NCBI GenBank assembly: GCA_003388505.1 | Contig: QQVO01000018.1 | Coordinates: 118,279-182,278, forward strand | Direction of reading: 5' to 3' | DNA length: 64,000 nt | Origin: Planctomycetota bacterium | GTDB lineage: Bacteria; Planctomycetota; Planctomycetia; Planctomycetales; Planctomycetaceae | Part shown: in pieces, positions 1 through 9,299 of the stretch | How the letters are laid out: every line of letters starts with the position of its first letter | How positions within the stretch are numbered: position 1 is the stretch's first letter | Notes under the pieces: model-generated | What the model saw: only the letters and a program-made list of their open reading frames with translations | Database searches by the model: none | What the model was told of the DNA's origin: nothing | Translations under genes and position numbers: made by a program

Positions 1-1
1 G

Positions 2-2434
2 GCGGCGATCGTCCACCGCATGCTGGCCAAGAACCCCAACGATCGCCCGTCAAGTGCGGACGAAGTCGCCCGCTTGCTCGAACCGTTCGCCGCGGAGGCC
101 GACCTCGCGTCCCTCTTCGGCGACCCACCGCCCGCCGCGAAACAGCCGCGACCGCCCGGAAGCGGGACGTCCACCCGGCCGGCTGAAGATCGGCCGCTCG
201 CTCGCGGGGCCGCAGCGCAGCGACGCGGGCACTCGATCGTCGCCGGCGGCATCCTCGCGCTCGTTGCGCTGCTCGGCTTCGCGGTCTTCAAATTCACCAC
301 CCGCGACGGGACAGTCATCGTCCAGCTCGACGCCGAACGGGACATCACCTCGATCGAAGTCGACGGGACAGGCGTCGAATGGACGCTTGCCGGGGACGAC
401 CGTACGTATCGCTTCGACGTCGAACCGGGGCCGGTTTTTTCGATTGTCCTCAACACCGCCGACGGCGCGACGATTCACGCCGAGATTCCTGCCGACGGAC
501 TCACGATCCACGCCGGCCAGCCGTATCAGTTGACGGCCGCCGTGGTTTCGGACTCCGAGCCCGGGCCGGCCCCGCAGCTCACAGTCGCCGAGCGCGAGCG
601 GGCGGTGATCGATTGGGTCCGCTCCCTCTCGGGAACGATCGGCGGCGGCAATCCGCAGATCGGGTACGTGGTCGTCCCCCCGGAAGACCCGCTGCCCGAA
701 GGACGATTCGACCTCGTGACGGTCGATCTGCAACGGCAATCCATCACCGACGCCGACCTCAAGCGATTCGACGACCTGCCATTCTTCACCACGCTGATTC
801 TCACCGGGACTCCGGTCACCGATGAGGGACTCGCCAATCTGGGCGAGCTGCCGGAACTCCTGGGCCTGTTCCTCAGCGAGACCGAAATTGCCGACGCCGG
901 TCTGGCCCAACTGAGCCGCTATCCCAAACTCGAAACGCTCCACGTCGGACAGACGCATGTCACCGACCGAGGCCTCGAGTCCCTGCGAAAGTGCCCCAGG
1001 ATGCAGTGGCTCTTCCTTTCCGGCTGTGACGTCACCGACGACGGCCTCCAAGTCCTGGCCGAACTTCCGAAGCTGCGGCACCTGCACCTGGTCGACACCC
1101 ATGTTTCTCGCTCCGGCGTCGAACGGTTGCGGGAAGCGCTCCCCCAATGCCGGATCGAATCGAACTTCGGCGACTTCAGGCCTTCGACCAGTCCCGACCG
1201 CGCCGTCGCCGAGTGGGCCCACGCGCTGGGCGGGACGGTCGGACTGGGCGGGTCGTCGGTCGGTTACGTCACGGTCGGGCCGGACGACGAACTGCCGGAC
1301 GGAGACTTCTCGCTCATTGTCCTCGACGTGTCCGGACAGCCGATAGCCGATTCGGACCTGGCCCGCTTCGACGGCCTCAACGAGTTCTCGACGTTGATTC
1401 TCGGCGGAACCCCGATCAGCGATCAGGGCGTCGCGCTGCTCGGCGATCTGCCCAATCTCATGGGCGTCTACCTCGGCGGCTCGAATCTGACCGATGCGGG
1501 CCTCATGGATTTGGCGGAACGCTATCCGAAAATCCGCGCCTTCCACGCCGGTGGGACCAACATCACCGACGCCGGCATCCCGGCATTGCTGCTGTGGGAC
1601 GACCTCCTCGAACTCCGCATGGAAAACCCCGCCGTCACCGACGCGGCGATCGACACGCTGGTGCAGATCCCGTACCTCCGCGCGGTCTACTTGAAAGGCA
1701 GCGGAGTCACCGAGCAGGGGGTCAACCGGCTGCACGCCGCCAAACCGTGGTGCGAAATTCACTCGGATTTCGCAAGCTTTCCCGAGCCGCCCATCGAGGG
1801 CCGCGCCTCCCTCCGGTTCAGCGGCATCCACAGTCACGTCGACATCCCCACGCTCCGCTACGACGCCACGCATCCGATCACGATCGAAGCCAGCGTCCGC
1901 CGCGAACCGCCGCTCGGCGAATACGCCGAACTCATCACCAACGGCATGACGACCGAAGGACCGCCCTGCGCCGTGCTCAACTGGAACCGCGAGTCGGGCT
2001 GGCTGTTCACCGTGATGGCCGACGAACCCCAATCGGCCTCCCACCCGGAGCCGGCCCCCGGACCGCTGCGGATCGCCGGTGTCTGGGACGGCTCACAGTT
2101 GTCGCTCTACTTCGACGGCCAACTGGTCTCGCGCCGTGAGTACAGCGCCACGCCCGACGACGACCGCCAGCCGGGCCACTTCGTCATCGGCGCGGAACAG
2201 ACCCTCAATGGCATCGACCGCTACTTCCACTTCCTCGGCGTCATCGACGAAGTCCGCATTTCGAGCGTCGCCCGCTACGCAGACGATTACACCCCGGTCG
2301 ATCGGTTCGAAACCGACCGCCACACAATGGCCCTCTATCACTTCGACGAAGGCCAGGGCGACGTGTTAATCGACTCCTCCGGCAACAACCACCACGGCCG
2401 CATCATCGGCGGCGTCTGGATCACCCGCGAATGA
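2..2434 (+). CDS. Ser/Thr protein kinase C-terminal part with TM, leucine-rich repeats and LamG-like domain (5' truncated by window edge)
   Basis: The frame is open at the left edge, so the kinase lobes lie outside. The first ~35 visible residues (MLAKNPNDRPSSADEV) are the usual last helix of a bacterial Hanks-type kinase. A basic/proline linker follows, then one membrane segment (about residues 80-97, LALVALLGFAVF). The remainder should be outside the cytoplasm. It holds two leucine-rich-repeat blocks (about residues 200-385 and 398-595) with repeated TDEGL/TDAGL signatures. Both blocks open with the same kind of segment (AVIDWVRSLSGTIGGG, then AVAEWAHALGGTVGLG), so the half is internally duplicated. 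Residues ~600-805 look like a concanavalin/LamG jelly roll (ALYHFDEGQGDVLIDSSGN). Such kinases are typical of planctomycetes. The substrate is unknown. Confidence 0.85.
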   Translation, partial: AAIVHRMLAKNPNDRPSSADEVARLLEPFAAEADLASLFGDPPPAAKQPRPPGSGTSTRPAEDRPLARGAAAQRRGHSIVAGGILALVALLGFAVFKFTTRDGTVIVQLDAERDITSIEVDGTGVEWTLAGDDRTYRFDVEPGPVFSIVLNTADGATIHAEIPADGLTIHAGQPYQLTAAVVSDSEPGPAPQLTVAERERAVIDWVRSLSGTIGGGNPQIGYVVVPPEDPLPEGRFDLVTVDLQRQSITDADLKRFDDLPFFTTLILTGTPVTDEGLANLGELPELLGLFLSETEIADAGLAQLSRYPKLETLHVGQTHVTDRGLESLRKCPRMQWLFLSGCDVTDDGLQVLAELPKLRHLHLVDTHVSRSGVERLREALPQCRIESNFGDFRPSTSPDRAVAEWAHALGGTVGLGGSSVGYVTVGPDDELPDGDFSLIVLDVSGQPIADSDLARFDGLNEFSTLILGGTPISDQGVALLGDLPNLMGVYLGGSNLTDAGLMDLAERYPKIRAFHAGGTNITDAGIPALLLWDDLLELRMENPAVTDAAIDTLVQIPYLRAVYLKGSGVTEQGVNRLHAAKPWCEIHSDFASFPEPPIEGRASLRFSGIHSHVDIPTLRYDATHPITIEASVRREPPLGEYAELITNGMTTEGPPCAVLNWNRESGWLFTVMADEPQSASHPEPAPGPLRIAGVWDGSQLSLYFDGQLVSRREYSATPDDDRQPGHFVIGAEQTLNGIDRYFHFLGVIDEVRISSVARYADDYTPVDRFETDRHTMALYHFDEGQGDVLIDSSGNNHHGRIIGGVWITRE

Positions 2435-2440
2435 CTTGTC

Positions 2441-2506
2441 GTAGGGCCGGCTGTGCCGGCCGCGATCGAATGACCAACAACCATCGGCCGGCACAGCCGG
2501 CCCTAC
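2441..2506. repeat. Perfect inverted repeat (22-bp arms)
   Basis: Arms at 2441-2462 and 2485-2506 are exact complements built on GGGCCGGCTGTGCCGGCC. The element starts 6 bp after the kinase stop codon and has no T-tract. It could end transcription, but it resembles the other paired palindromes scattered between genes here. Confidence 0.8.
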
Positions 2507-2800
2507 AACTAGCTGGCACGTTCGAATCCGTATTCCAATCGATTGAGATGAAAGTCTGAATCGACGGACCATTAGATTAACAACACGACCGAGGCCCAGC
2601 CTATGAAATGCTTGACAACGAACACGCCCGCAGGAGAGAATTTTTCGCAGCGTCGCCCCGTCGGGCGCCGTCCGTGGCGCAGCAGTTTCAGTTTTCCTGA
2701 GGCGTCGGTCAGACGCCCGTCATCGTCAACTCTTCACACCAGCGGGCCGGCCCGCCGCAGCGGCGGCGCCAGTGCCGCCGTTTCTCAGGGAGAAACCGGC

Positions 2801-3397
2801 ATGAACGTCTCCTTTCGTCGTCAGCAGGTCGGCAGCGCTCCACAAACCGGCAACGGAACTGAGTCCGTACCGCCTCCGCAGCGGATTCTGATTCCTCATC
2901 CTCGTGCAGTCTCCGTCTTGGCAATCGGACTCGTCTTGTGTGTCGCACTGTCGATGCGGCCCGCAACGGGATGTCCTTCCCCGGACGATCCCACAACGCC
3001 GTTCTGGAGCGTGTCCGAGAACAAGGACAGGTCCGAAGTTGCAGTCTTCAACCTGCTCACGGGAGAAGGGGCGGTGCTCGAGGATACCTCGGGGCAAGGT
3101 TTCGCCGGCTCCTGGTACGACGTGAAGGAAAATGCCCTGTACACGCTCCTCAAAGGATCAAAAGAAGTTCAATGCCACGAGAACTTCGTGGATTGCCCGC
3201 CGACGAACGCTCCCACTGCGTTGATCTCCGCGCAGGCGAGCGATCCGCCAGTGGACGGCGTCGTGACGATTCCCTTGTCGAATGTTCCCGATCGACTCTG
3301 CTTCACGTGTGACGGCGCATTCATCGTTGCGGGAGGGAGCAGTTTCGACACCCCGGCCAACGCCGATTTCGCTCGTCGATCGAGCGTCGGCGTGTGA
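2801..3397 (+). pseudogene. Secreted propeller-like protein, N-terminal part (frameshifted from the next entry)
   Basis: I start this at ATG 2801 because AGGGAGAAA sits just upstream; in-frame ATGs further 5' have no ribosome site. Residues ~37-58 form a signal peptide or anchor (VLAIGLVLCVALSM). The rest looks like beta-propeller blades (VFNLLTGEGAVLEDTSGQGF, CFTCDGAFIVAGG). The frame ends at TGA 3395-3397. The +1 frame carries on the same composition and blade style from about 3390 to 4898. I read the two as one gene broken by a single-base indel between about 3300 and 3395. Sequencing error and true decay cannot be told apart here. No known family was recognised. Confidence 0.6.
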
Positions 3398-4898
3398 AGT
3401 TGACACGTTCGCCACCGACCAGTTGCTCACCGGCCTCGCCTGCTGCGACGACAGCCGCACGGTGCTGGTGACCCTGGTCACGAATGTCGAGGGAGGAACC
3501 GGCGAAGTGCGCAAGCTGCGGATCGATGGTTCCGGCGCGACGGCCGTCCTCACGGATGCCGGGTCGCTTCTATTCTCAGGCGACGTCGATGAGTTCGCCG
3601 CCGTCAGGCAGGTGGTCTGTCTGCCGGGGTCGCAGTTCGGCATGGCGCTTGTCGCGATCGGGAACGGCCCGTTTGAACTGGTCTCCTTCTCGCTGGACGA
3701 CATGCAGGTGGCCGATCGCGTGCCGCTGCAGGGCAAGACCGGCATCGGCATCGCCGCGTGCTGCGAGGCGAATCGAATCTATGTGCGGAGCGGGAACAAT
3801 TTTGTCGACGACTATCTGGAATGCTTCACTTACAACGTTGAAACGGGGGAGATTGGAGACGCCCCCGAATGGACCGCACGACTGCGGCACGTTGCCCCCA
3901 ACTTTCTCCGCAATCCCCTGATCGTCACAGCCGACTGCGCGCACGTGATCGCGATCGAGGACGATCCCGCCGCGTTCCGCGTGTTCGACGCGAATACCGG
4001 GGAGGATGTCGGGACAGACACGTTCCCGGGCCTCGCGGAAGTCGAAGAGCCGGATACGATCACTTCCGTTTCCTGCTGTCTGGATCTCTCGGACCCGCCG
4101 CCGCCGGACGACGACGATGACGACGACGAAGACCTGTTTGTCAAGGAGATCATCGACGGCCCCGATCGCAACAACGACGGCGAGATCGACCGCGCCATCG
4201 ACGTCAAGAGCCGCACTCCGAGCGAGTTCACGTTCCGCATCACCTTCCGCCAGTCGCACCTCCCCGAAGGCGCCGTCTGCATCGAGGACTGCGTCCCCTG
4301 GCCGTGGGAAGTGGTCGAGTGCGTCTCCGACGATCCTGACGGCGACCTGATTCTCGTGTTCCCGGCGGGCAAGTATCACGACGAAGACGAGGACCTCGAA
4401 CGCCGCCACGCGCCGCAGGCCGTCGAGGCGCAGGCGAGCCGCCCCAAACGCCGCCGCGGGAAACGCGGCCTGCGGGACACGGTCATCCAGTGGTATCCCT
4501 CGACCAACGACGCCACGCTCACCTGCACCATCCGCACCCGGCCCAAGTCGAAGAGCAGGAGGAAGTTCCTGCCCAGAAAATGCGGCTGCCTGCTGATCAA
4601 TAAGGGCGCCCGCGCCATCGACACCTCCACCAGCAATCCCCTCCTCGACGCCGACGGCCTCCCGCTCAAATCCAACGACCTGTTCGTTGCCGCGATGAAG
4701 GACAAGGACGGGGACAAACGGATCGACTACACCGGCAACGGCGACGAAGACGAAGACGGCCTCACCGACTACGAAGAATGCGAACGCGGCACCGACCCCT
4801 GCGACAAGGACACCGACGGCGACAAGGTCAAAGACGGCCAGGATCCCGACCCGCTCGACAAGAACGTCCCCGGACGAAAGCGCCGACGAGGACGTTAA
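3282..4898 (+). CDS. Acidic secreted protein with C-terminal calcium-binding type repeats (C-terminal part of split gene)
   Basis: This is the downstream piece of the split gene. Real coding in this frame probably begins near 3390 (VDTFATDQLLTGLACCDDS), so the ATG at 3282 is only the formal start. It has propeller-like blades to about residue 265 and then an Asp-run linker (DDDDDDDEDLF). A domain with several Cys and a basic stretch (RPKRRRGKRG) follows. The C-terminus has thrombospondin-3/EF-hand-like repeats (DKDGDKRIDYTGNGDEDEDG, DKDTDGDKVKDGQDPDP), which usually bind calcium in secreted proteins. It lies 52 bp before the FG-GAP gene on the same strand. Surface location is inferred from composition and the upstream signal peptide. 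Its function is unknown. Confidence 0.65.
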   Translation: MFPIDSASRVTAHSSLREGAVSTPRPTPISLVDRASACEVDTFATDQLLTGLACCDDSRTVLVTLVTNVEGGTGEVRKLRIDGSGATAVLTDAGSLLFSGDVDEFAAVRQVVCLPGSQFGMALVAIGNGPFELVSFSLDDMQVADRVPLQGKTGIGIAACCEANRIYVRSGNNFVDDYLECFTYNVETGEIGDAPEWTARLRHVAPNFLRNPLIVTADCAHVIAIEDDPAAFRVFDANTGEDVGTDTFPGLAEVEEPDTITSVSCCLDLSDPPPPDDDDDDDEDLFVKEIIDGPDRNNDGEIDRAIDVKSRTPSEFTFRITFRQSHLPEGAVCIEDCVPWPWEVVECVSDDPDGDLILVFPAGKYHDEDEDLERRHAPQAVEAQASRPKRRRGKRGLRDTVIQWYPSTNDATLTCTIRTRPKSKSRRKFLPRKCGCLLINKGARAIDTSTSNPLLDADGLPLKSNDLFVAAMKDKDGDKRIDYTGNGDEDEDGLTDYEECERGTDPCDKDTDGDKVKDGQDPDPLDKNVPGRKRRRGR

Positions 4899-4950
4899 TC
4901 TGTGTGTCGCGGTTCCCGCAGTGTCAGTTCCAAACGGAATGGAGAGACAG

Positions 4951-6174
4951 ATGTTCAAACACGTCTCCTGCGGCGTATGCGTCGGGCTCCTCCTCGTCTG
5001 CTGCCGCAGCCCGGCGCGGGCCCAGTCGTACGCAGAGTCGCAGACGATCGTCGCGGACGACGGCGAGCGCGCGGACCTGTTCGGCAGTGCGGTCTCGCTC
5101 TCCGGACGACGCGCTTTGATCGGGGCGGGCTACGACGATGAAGGCAAGAAAAACACCGGATCAGCCTACCTGTTTGAGCGTAGCTCAGACGGGACGTGGC
5201 GGCGGATCCGGAAACTGACCGCGAGTGACGCGGGAGAGAACGATCAGTTCGGCTACGGTTCGGTATCCCTCTCCGGCGACCGCGCCCTGATCGGGGCCGC
5301 CAACGCCGATGAAGAAGCCGGCGCCGCGTATCTCTTTGAACCGGGTGAAAACGGCGAATGGACCGAAGTCCACAAATTCACGGCCGGTGACGGGGAACCG
5401 GGGGACTCGTTCGGCGCGTCCGTCGCCGTTTCCGGAGAATGGATTCTGATCGGAGCCAACAACAACAAGGCGAAAACCGGCGCGGCCTACCTGTTCGCCC
5501 GGAATCACCACGGCGAGTGGACCGAAGTTCAGAAGCTGACGGCGGCCGACGCGCGAGGCGGCGATCAGTTCGGCTGGTCGGTCGCCCTCTCCGGAAACCG
5601 CGCCCTGATCGGATCTCGTTTCGACGACGTCGGGAAATCGAACACCGGCTCGGCCTATCTGTTCGAGCGAGAAGGCGATGGTGTCTGGAGGGAGACGCAG
5701 AAGCTGTCCGCGAGCGACGCTGAACGGTCCGATCTGTTCGGCTGGTCCGTCGCGCTCTCCGGAGACTTCGCACTCGTCGGCGCCACGCGCGACGACGTGG
5801 GGGACCAGAGAGACTGCGGGTCGGTGTCCCTGTACCGGCGCACGAACAGCGGTCAGTGGACTGAGGTCGTGCGGCTCACTGCGAGCGACGCCGATTTCAA
5901 CGACAGTTTCGGAAACTCGGTCGCACTGTCCGACTCCGTCGCCGTCGTCGGCGCCGTCGACCACAACTTGAAAGCCGGGGCGGCCTACGTCTTTGAACGA
6001 ACCCCGGGCGGAGACTGGAAGCAGATTGCCAAGCTTACGCACAGCGACTCGGAATTGGCCGACATGTTCGGTTGCTCCGTCGCAGTTTCCGATGATGTGG
6101 TTCTCATCGGCGCGTTCCGCGATGACGCAGTCGATCGCGACGCCGGCTCGGCGGTCTTCTTTGAACGCCGCTGA
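4951..6174 (+). CDS. FG-GAP repeat protein, secreted
   Basis: A 407-aa protein. ATG 4951 is preferred because GGAGAG lies 7 bp upstream and a signal peptide follows directly (MFKHVSCGVCVGLLLVCC, cleavage near ARAQ). About seven ~55-residue repeats follow, each containing DxFGxSVALSGxxALIGA, then GAAYLFER, then GxWxExxKLTA. This is the FG-GAP type that folds as an integrin-alpha-like beta-propeller. In other families such repeats mediate adhesion and bind calcium; the ligand here is unknown. It is probably cotranscribed with the preceding acidic protein (52-bp gap). The adjacent gene at 6197 converges on it. Confidence 0.8.
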   Translation: MFKHVSCGVCVGLLLVCCRSPARAQSYAESQTIVADDGERADLFGSAVSLSGRRALIGAGYDDEGKKNTGSAYLFERSSDGTWRRIRKLTASDAGENDQFGYGSVSLSGDRALIGAANADEEAGAAYLFEPGENGEWTEVHKFTAGDGEPGDSFGASVAVSGEWILIGANNNKAKTGAAYLFARNHHGEWTEVQKLTAADARGGDQFGWSVALSGNRALIGSRFDDVGKSNTGSAYLFEREGDGVWRETQKLSASDAERSDLFGWSVALSGDFALVGATRDDVGDQRDCGSVSLYRRTNSGQWTEVVRLTASDADFNDSFGNSVALSDSVAVVGAVDHNLKAGAAYVFERTPGGDWKQIAKLTHSDSELADMFGCSVAVSDDVVLIGAFRDDAVDRDAGSAVFFERR

Positions 6175-6196
6175 AGCGCGACGTATTCGTCAATTG

Positions 6197-7516
6197 TCAC
6201 CCGCCGATGTCGGCTTCGGCGTCCTGCCCGATGCAGTACAGCCTTTCCTGTCGTCCGCCGCGGAGGCTCTCCGCCACGCGGAAGTAGATCCGCCCGCCGC
6301 AGATCGTCGGGGTCGCGAACACTTCGTTGCCGAGCCTGTTCTCCGCCACCAGCTCGAACCCGCTCCCGACGGCCCGAAAGACGTAGCAGGTTCCGCCTTC
6401 GTTCACGGCGTAGATATTGCCGCCCGCCAGGACCGGGGAGGCGCTGAACTTGCCGCCGGCCCGGCCCCGCCACTGCTCCTCCCCCGTCGCCGAGTTCCAG
6501 CAGAATACGCCGTTGTTCGTGACGGCGAACAGCAGACCATCGCTGACGAGCATCGACTGCTCGTAGCATTTCTGCGCCGTGCTCCAGACTTCCTTACCGC
6601 TCGCGGCGTCCACCGCAATCGTCTGGGCCCCCGGATATCCCCCGCTCGCGAAAAAGCGTTCACTGTCCCAGACCGCCGTGCCACACGTCGCCTTCGTCGT
6701 TCCCGGGCAGGTCCACACTTCCTCACCGCTGACGGGATCATAGGCGGCCACCATGTCGCAGCCGCTGATGACGAGCAGATCCCGACCGCCGACCGTCGCC
6801 ACGACCGGCGAGGAGAACGTCGCCTCGGCCGGCCGCTGCTTCCGCCACACGATGTCTCCGCTTTCGCGGTCAATCGCCGCCAGATAGCCGCCGCCTTTGT
6901 TGTCCGCCGCGATAATCACCACGGACTTGTAGACGACCGGTGACGGCGCATACCCGTAAACGGACACGAATCTTCCCGCCGTCGTGTTCCACAACTGTTC
7001 CCCCTCCATGCTGAGGGCGTAGACGTGCACCTGGTCGTGGTGCAGGAAGACGGCAAACAGCCGCTCTCCGTCGCAAGCGACGGTCGAGTTCGCGTGCGTG
7101 CTGTTCTGATGCATCGCGGTGGGAAAGCCTCCCTGGCTGAGTTGCGTTTCCCACGCGGCATCGCCCGTCCGGCGATCGAACGCCACGACCGACTGCGTCT
7201 GCTGCCCCTCGTCAGCGGTCGCCAGAAAGACCCGGTCTCCCACGACGGTCGGCGCCGCATGCCCCCGTCCCGGTACGTCGGTCCTCCACACCACGTTCTG
7301 CGACTCGCTCCACTCCACCGGCGCCGACTCTGACGGCGAATGCCCATCCCGATTCGGCCCCCGCCACCACGGCCAGTCTTCCGGCGGAAACTGAGGCGTC
7401 TGTGCATCGGCAATCACCGCGCCCGACGGCACACTGATCTCCTCCACCGGCGTCACCTTCGTGCATCCCGTGGCGGCCAGCAGAGCCAGCATCCAGATCG
7501 ACAGCCGGTTCGTCAT
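6197..7516 (-). CDS. PQQ-type beta-propeller lipoprotein (BamB-like fold)
   Basis: A 439-aa protein with a lipobox (LLAATGC, Cys18). After a short linker comes WPWWRGPNRDGHSP, the signature that opens planctomycete PQQ-like repeat proteins. Blades follow with AFDRRTGDAAWETQL, AIDRESGDIVWRK, AYDPVSGEEVW and AVDAASGKEVWS, each pairing 'D-x-x-x-G-x-x-x-W'. These proteins are usually annotated as outer-membrane-assembly-like or alcohol-dehydrogenase-like repeats; catalytic PQQ binding cannot be claimed. It is divergent from the sulfatase at 7629, so the 112-bp gap between them must hold both promoters. Confidence 0.85.
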   Translation of the reverse strand: MTNRLSIWMLALLAATGCTKVTPVEEISVPSGAVIADAQTPQFPPEDWPWWRGPNRDGHSPSESAPVEWSESQNVVWRTDVPGRGHAAPTVVGDRVFLATADEGQQTQSVVAFDRRTGDAAWETQLSQGGFPTAMHQNSTHANSTVACDGERLFAVFLHHDQVHVYALSMEGEQLWNTTAGRFVSVYGYAPSPVVYKSVVIIAADNKGGGYLAAIDRESGDIVWRKQRPAEATFSSPVVATVGGRDLLVISGCDMVAAYDPVSGEEVWTCPGTTKATCGTAVWDSERFFASGGYPGAQTIAVDAASGKEVWSTAQKCYEQSMLVSDGLLFAVTNNGVFCWNSATGEEQWRGRAGGKFSASPVLAGGNIYAVNEGGTCYVFRAVGSGFELVAENRLGNEVFATPTICGGRIYFRVAESLRGGRQERLYCIGQDAEADIGG

Positions 7517-7628
7517 GATTGCGTCTCCGATTTCCGGGGCTCACAATGGCCCCCGACGAGTTCCAGGATGAAATCATCAACGGTCGGGACTCGCGCCGCT
7601 CGAGAAACCGCGATTCGAAAGGCCTGCC

Positions 7629-9137
7629 GTGTCATCACCGCTGAAAGTTCCTGCACCATCGCCAAAGCTGCAAGCGCTGTCAATTGCGGTCGCAGCCGTG
7701 ACAGTCGCAATCGCAGGAATCGGGACCACCTGCGCTGCCGACGAGAACAGGCCCAACATCCTTTTCTGCATCGCCGACGACTGGGGCTACCCGCACGCCG
7801 GCGCCTACGGTGATCCGGTCGTCAAGACTCCCACATTCGACCGCCTCGCCCGCGAAGGGGTGCTGTTTCAACACGCCTACGTCTCATCCCCCTCCTGCAC
7901 GCCCTCACGCGGCGCCATCCTCACCGGTCAGTACCACTGGAGGCTGGCAGGCGCCGGCAATCTCCACAGCGTCTTTCCCGACAAGTTCGACGTCTACCCG
8001 GAGATCCTCCAGGACGCCGGCTATGCCATCGGCTCGACGGGCAAAGCCTGGGGACCGGGCCGCACCGAAACCAAAGCCCGGCAACTCGCCGGAGAACGTT
8101 TCCAGACGTTCAGTGAATTCCTCGAGCGCCGTCCCGCCGATCAGCCGTTCTGCTTCTGGCTCGGATCGTCCGATCCGCATCGGCCCTACGAACCCGGCTC
8201 CGGCGAAGAGAGCGGCATGGACCTCGATGCCATCCGCCTTCCGGCCGCCTTTCCGGACGACCCCATCGTCCGCAGCGACGTCGCCGACTACTACTTCGAA
8301 GTCCAGCGATTCGACTCTCTCGTGGGCGACGCCGTCGACGCACTGGAGTCGGCCGGTCTGCTGGACGACACGATCATCCTGATGACCGGGGACCACGGCA
8401 TGCCGTTCCCGCGCGGCAAGAGCAACATTTACGACCTCGGCGTCCGCGTCCCCCTCGCGATCCGCTGGCCCGGCGCGCGTTCCGCCGACCGGACCGTGCG
8501 GGACTTCGTCTCGCTCACCGATCTCGCCCCCACGTTTCTCGAACTGGCCGGCCTCGACGTCCCGGGAGAAATGACCGGCCGCAGTCTTGTTCCGCTGCTC
8601 AAACGCGAGTCAGACGACCAGATCGAAGACGGCCGCGAGTTCGTCGTCTTCGGCAAGGAGCGGCACGTCCCCTCGCAGGAAGCGCCCGATATGGGTGGTT
8701 ACCCGTGCCGGGGCATCCGCACACACGATTACCTGTACATTCGCAACTTCCGCCCCGACCGATGGCCCAACGGCACGCCGCACTACGAGCGGGCCGCCGT
8801 CCCCGGCAACTGGTACGCCGACACCGACAACGGCCCGACCAAGACGTACATCATCGAAAACCGCGACCGCGACGATGCGCACCAACGATTCTACGAACTC
8901 TCATTCGCCAAGAGGCCGGGTGAGGAACTCTACGATCTCTCCACCGATCCGGAGCAACTCTCCAATGTCGCCGGCGAAATGCGGTACGCTGACGTGCAGC
9001 GGGAACTGGCAACGAGACTGACGGCCGTCCTCAAACAGACCGGCGACCCCCGCATTGCAGGCAACGGCGACATGTTCGACCAATTCGAATACCTCGGCGG
9101 CGGCCCGAAACACCCCGACTGGAAGCCGGAGAAGTAA
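7629..9137 (+). CDS. Type I (formylglycine) sulfatase
   Basis: A 502-aa exported sulfatase. It starts at GTG 7629, and a signal peptide ends near TTCAA. Metal ligands are at PNILFCIADDWG. The core motif is CTPSRGAILTGQ, with Cys90 as the residue that would be oxidised to formylglycine. KAWGPGR and DHGMPF provide the usual active-site Lys and Asp-His. It matches the heparan N-sulfatase-like sulfatases abundant in planctomycetes, which desulfate algal or other polysaccharides. Its true substrate is unknown. No maturase is in the window. Confidence 0.92.
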   Translation: MSSPLKVPAPSPKLQALSIAVAAVTVAIAGIGTTCAADENRPNILFCIADDWGYPHAGAYGDPVVKTPTFDRLAREGVLFQHAYVSSPSCTPSRGAILTGQYHWRLAGAGNLHSVFPDKFDVYPEILQDAGYAIGSTGKAWGPGRTETKARQLAGERFQTFSEFLERRPADQPFCFWLGSSDPHRPYEPGSGEESGMDLDAIRLPAAFPDDPIVRSDVADYYFEVQRFDSLVGDAVDALESAGLLDDTIILMTGDHGMPFPRGKSNIYDLGVRVPLAIRWPGARSADRTVRDFVSLTDLAPTFLELAGLDVPGEMTGRSLVPLLKRESDDQIEDGREFVVFGKERHVPSQEAPDMGGYPCRGIRTHDYLYIRNFRPDRWPNGTPHYERAAVPGNWYADTDNGPTKTYIIENRDRDDAHQRFYELSFAKRPGEELYDLSTDPEQLSNVAGEMRYADVQRELATRLTAVLKQTGDPRIAGNGDMFDQFEYLGGGPKHPDWKPEK

Positions 9138-9143
9138 CAGGAC

Positions 9144-9237
9144 CGTAGCGCACGCAGCTTGCGTGCGCCGCCACGAATTGTCTGGACGGCTGATGTGTGC
9201 GGCCGGTGCGGTCGCACGCTGGCAGCGTGCGCTACGG
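9144..9237. repeat. Paired palindromes, family A copy 1
   Basis: The first palindrome is 9144-9168 (CGTAGCGCACGCAGCTTGCG) and the second, inverted relative to it, is 9212-9237 (GCACGCTGGCAGCGTGCGCT). Close relatives lie at 16379-16465 and 63617-63690. The arrangement is like REP/BIME units. Confidence 0.75.
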
Positions 9238-9299
9238 ACGCGCTGAATATGCAGCGAGACTCGCGGAGCCCGATGCCTCCACTCCTCCAGGGATCCATC

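Noticed and set aside
50..2044. Long minus-strand frame opposite the kinase/LRR gene
   Set aside because: It has shadow composition; the plus-strand LRR and LamG features are unambiguous.
3389..3403. A selenocysteine UGA in the split secreted protein
   Set aside because: A second in-frame TGA follows one codon later and no SECIS-like hairpin is seen. An indel is the simpler reading.
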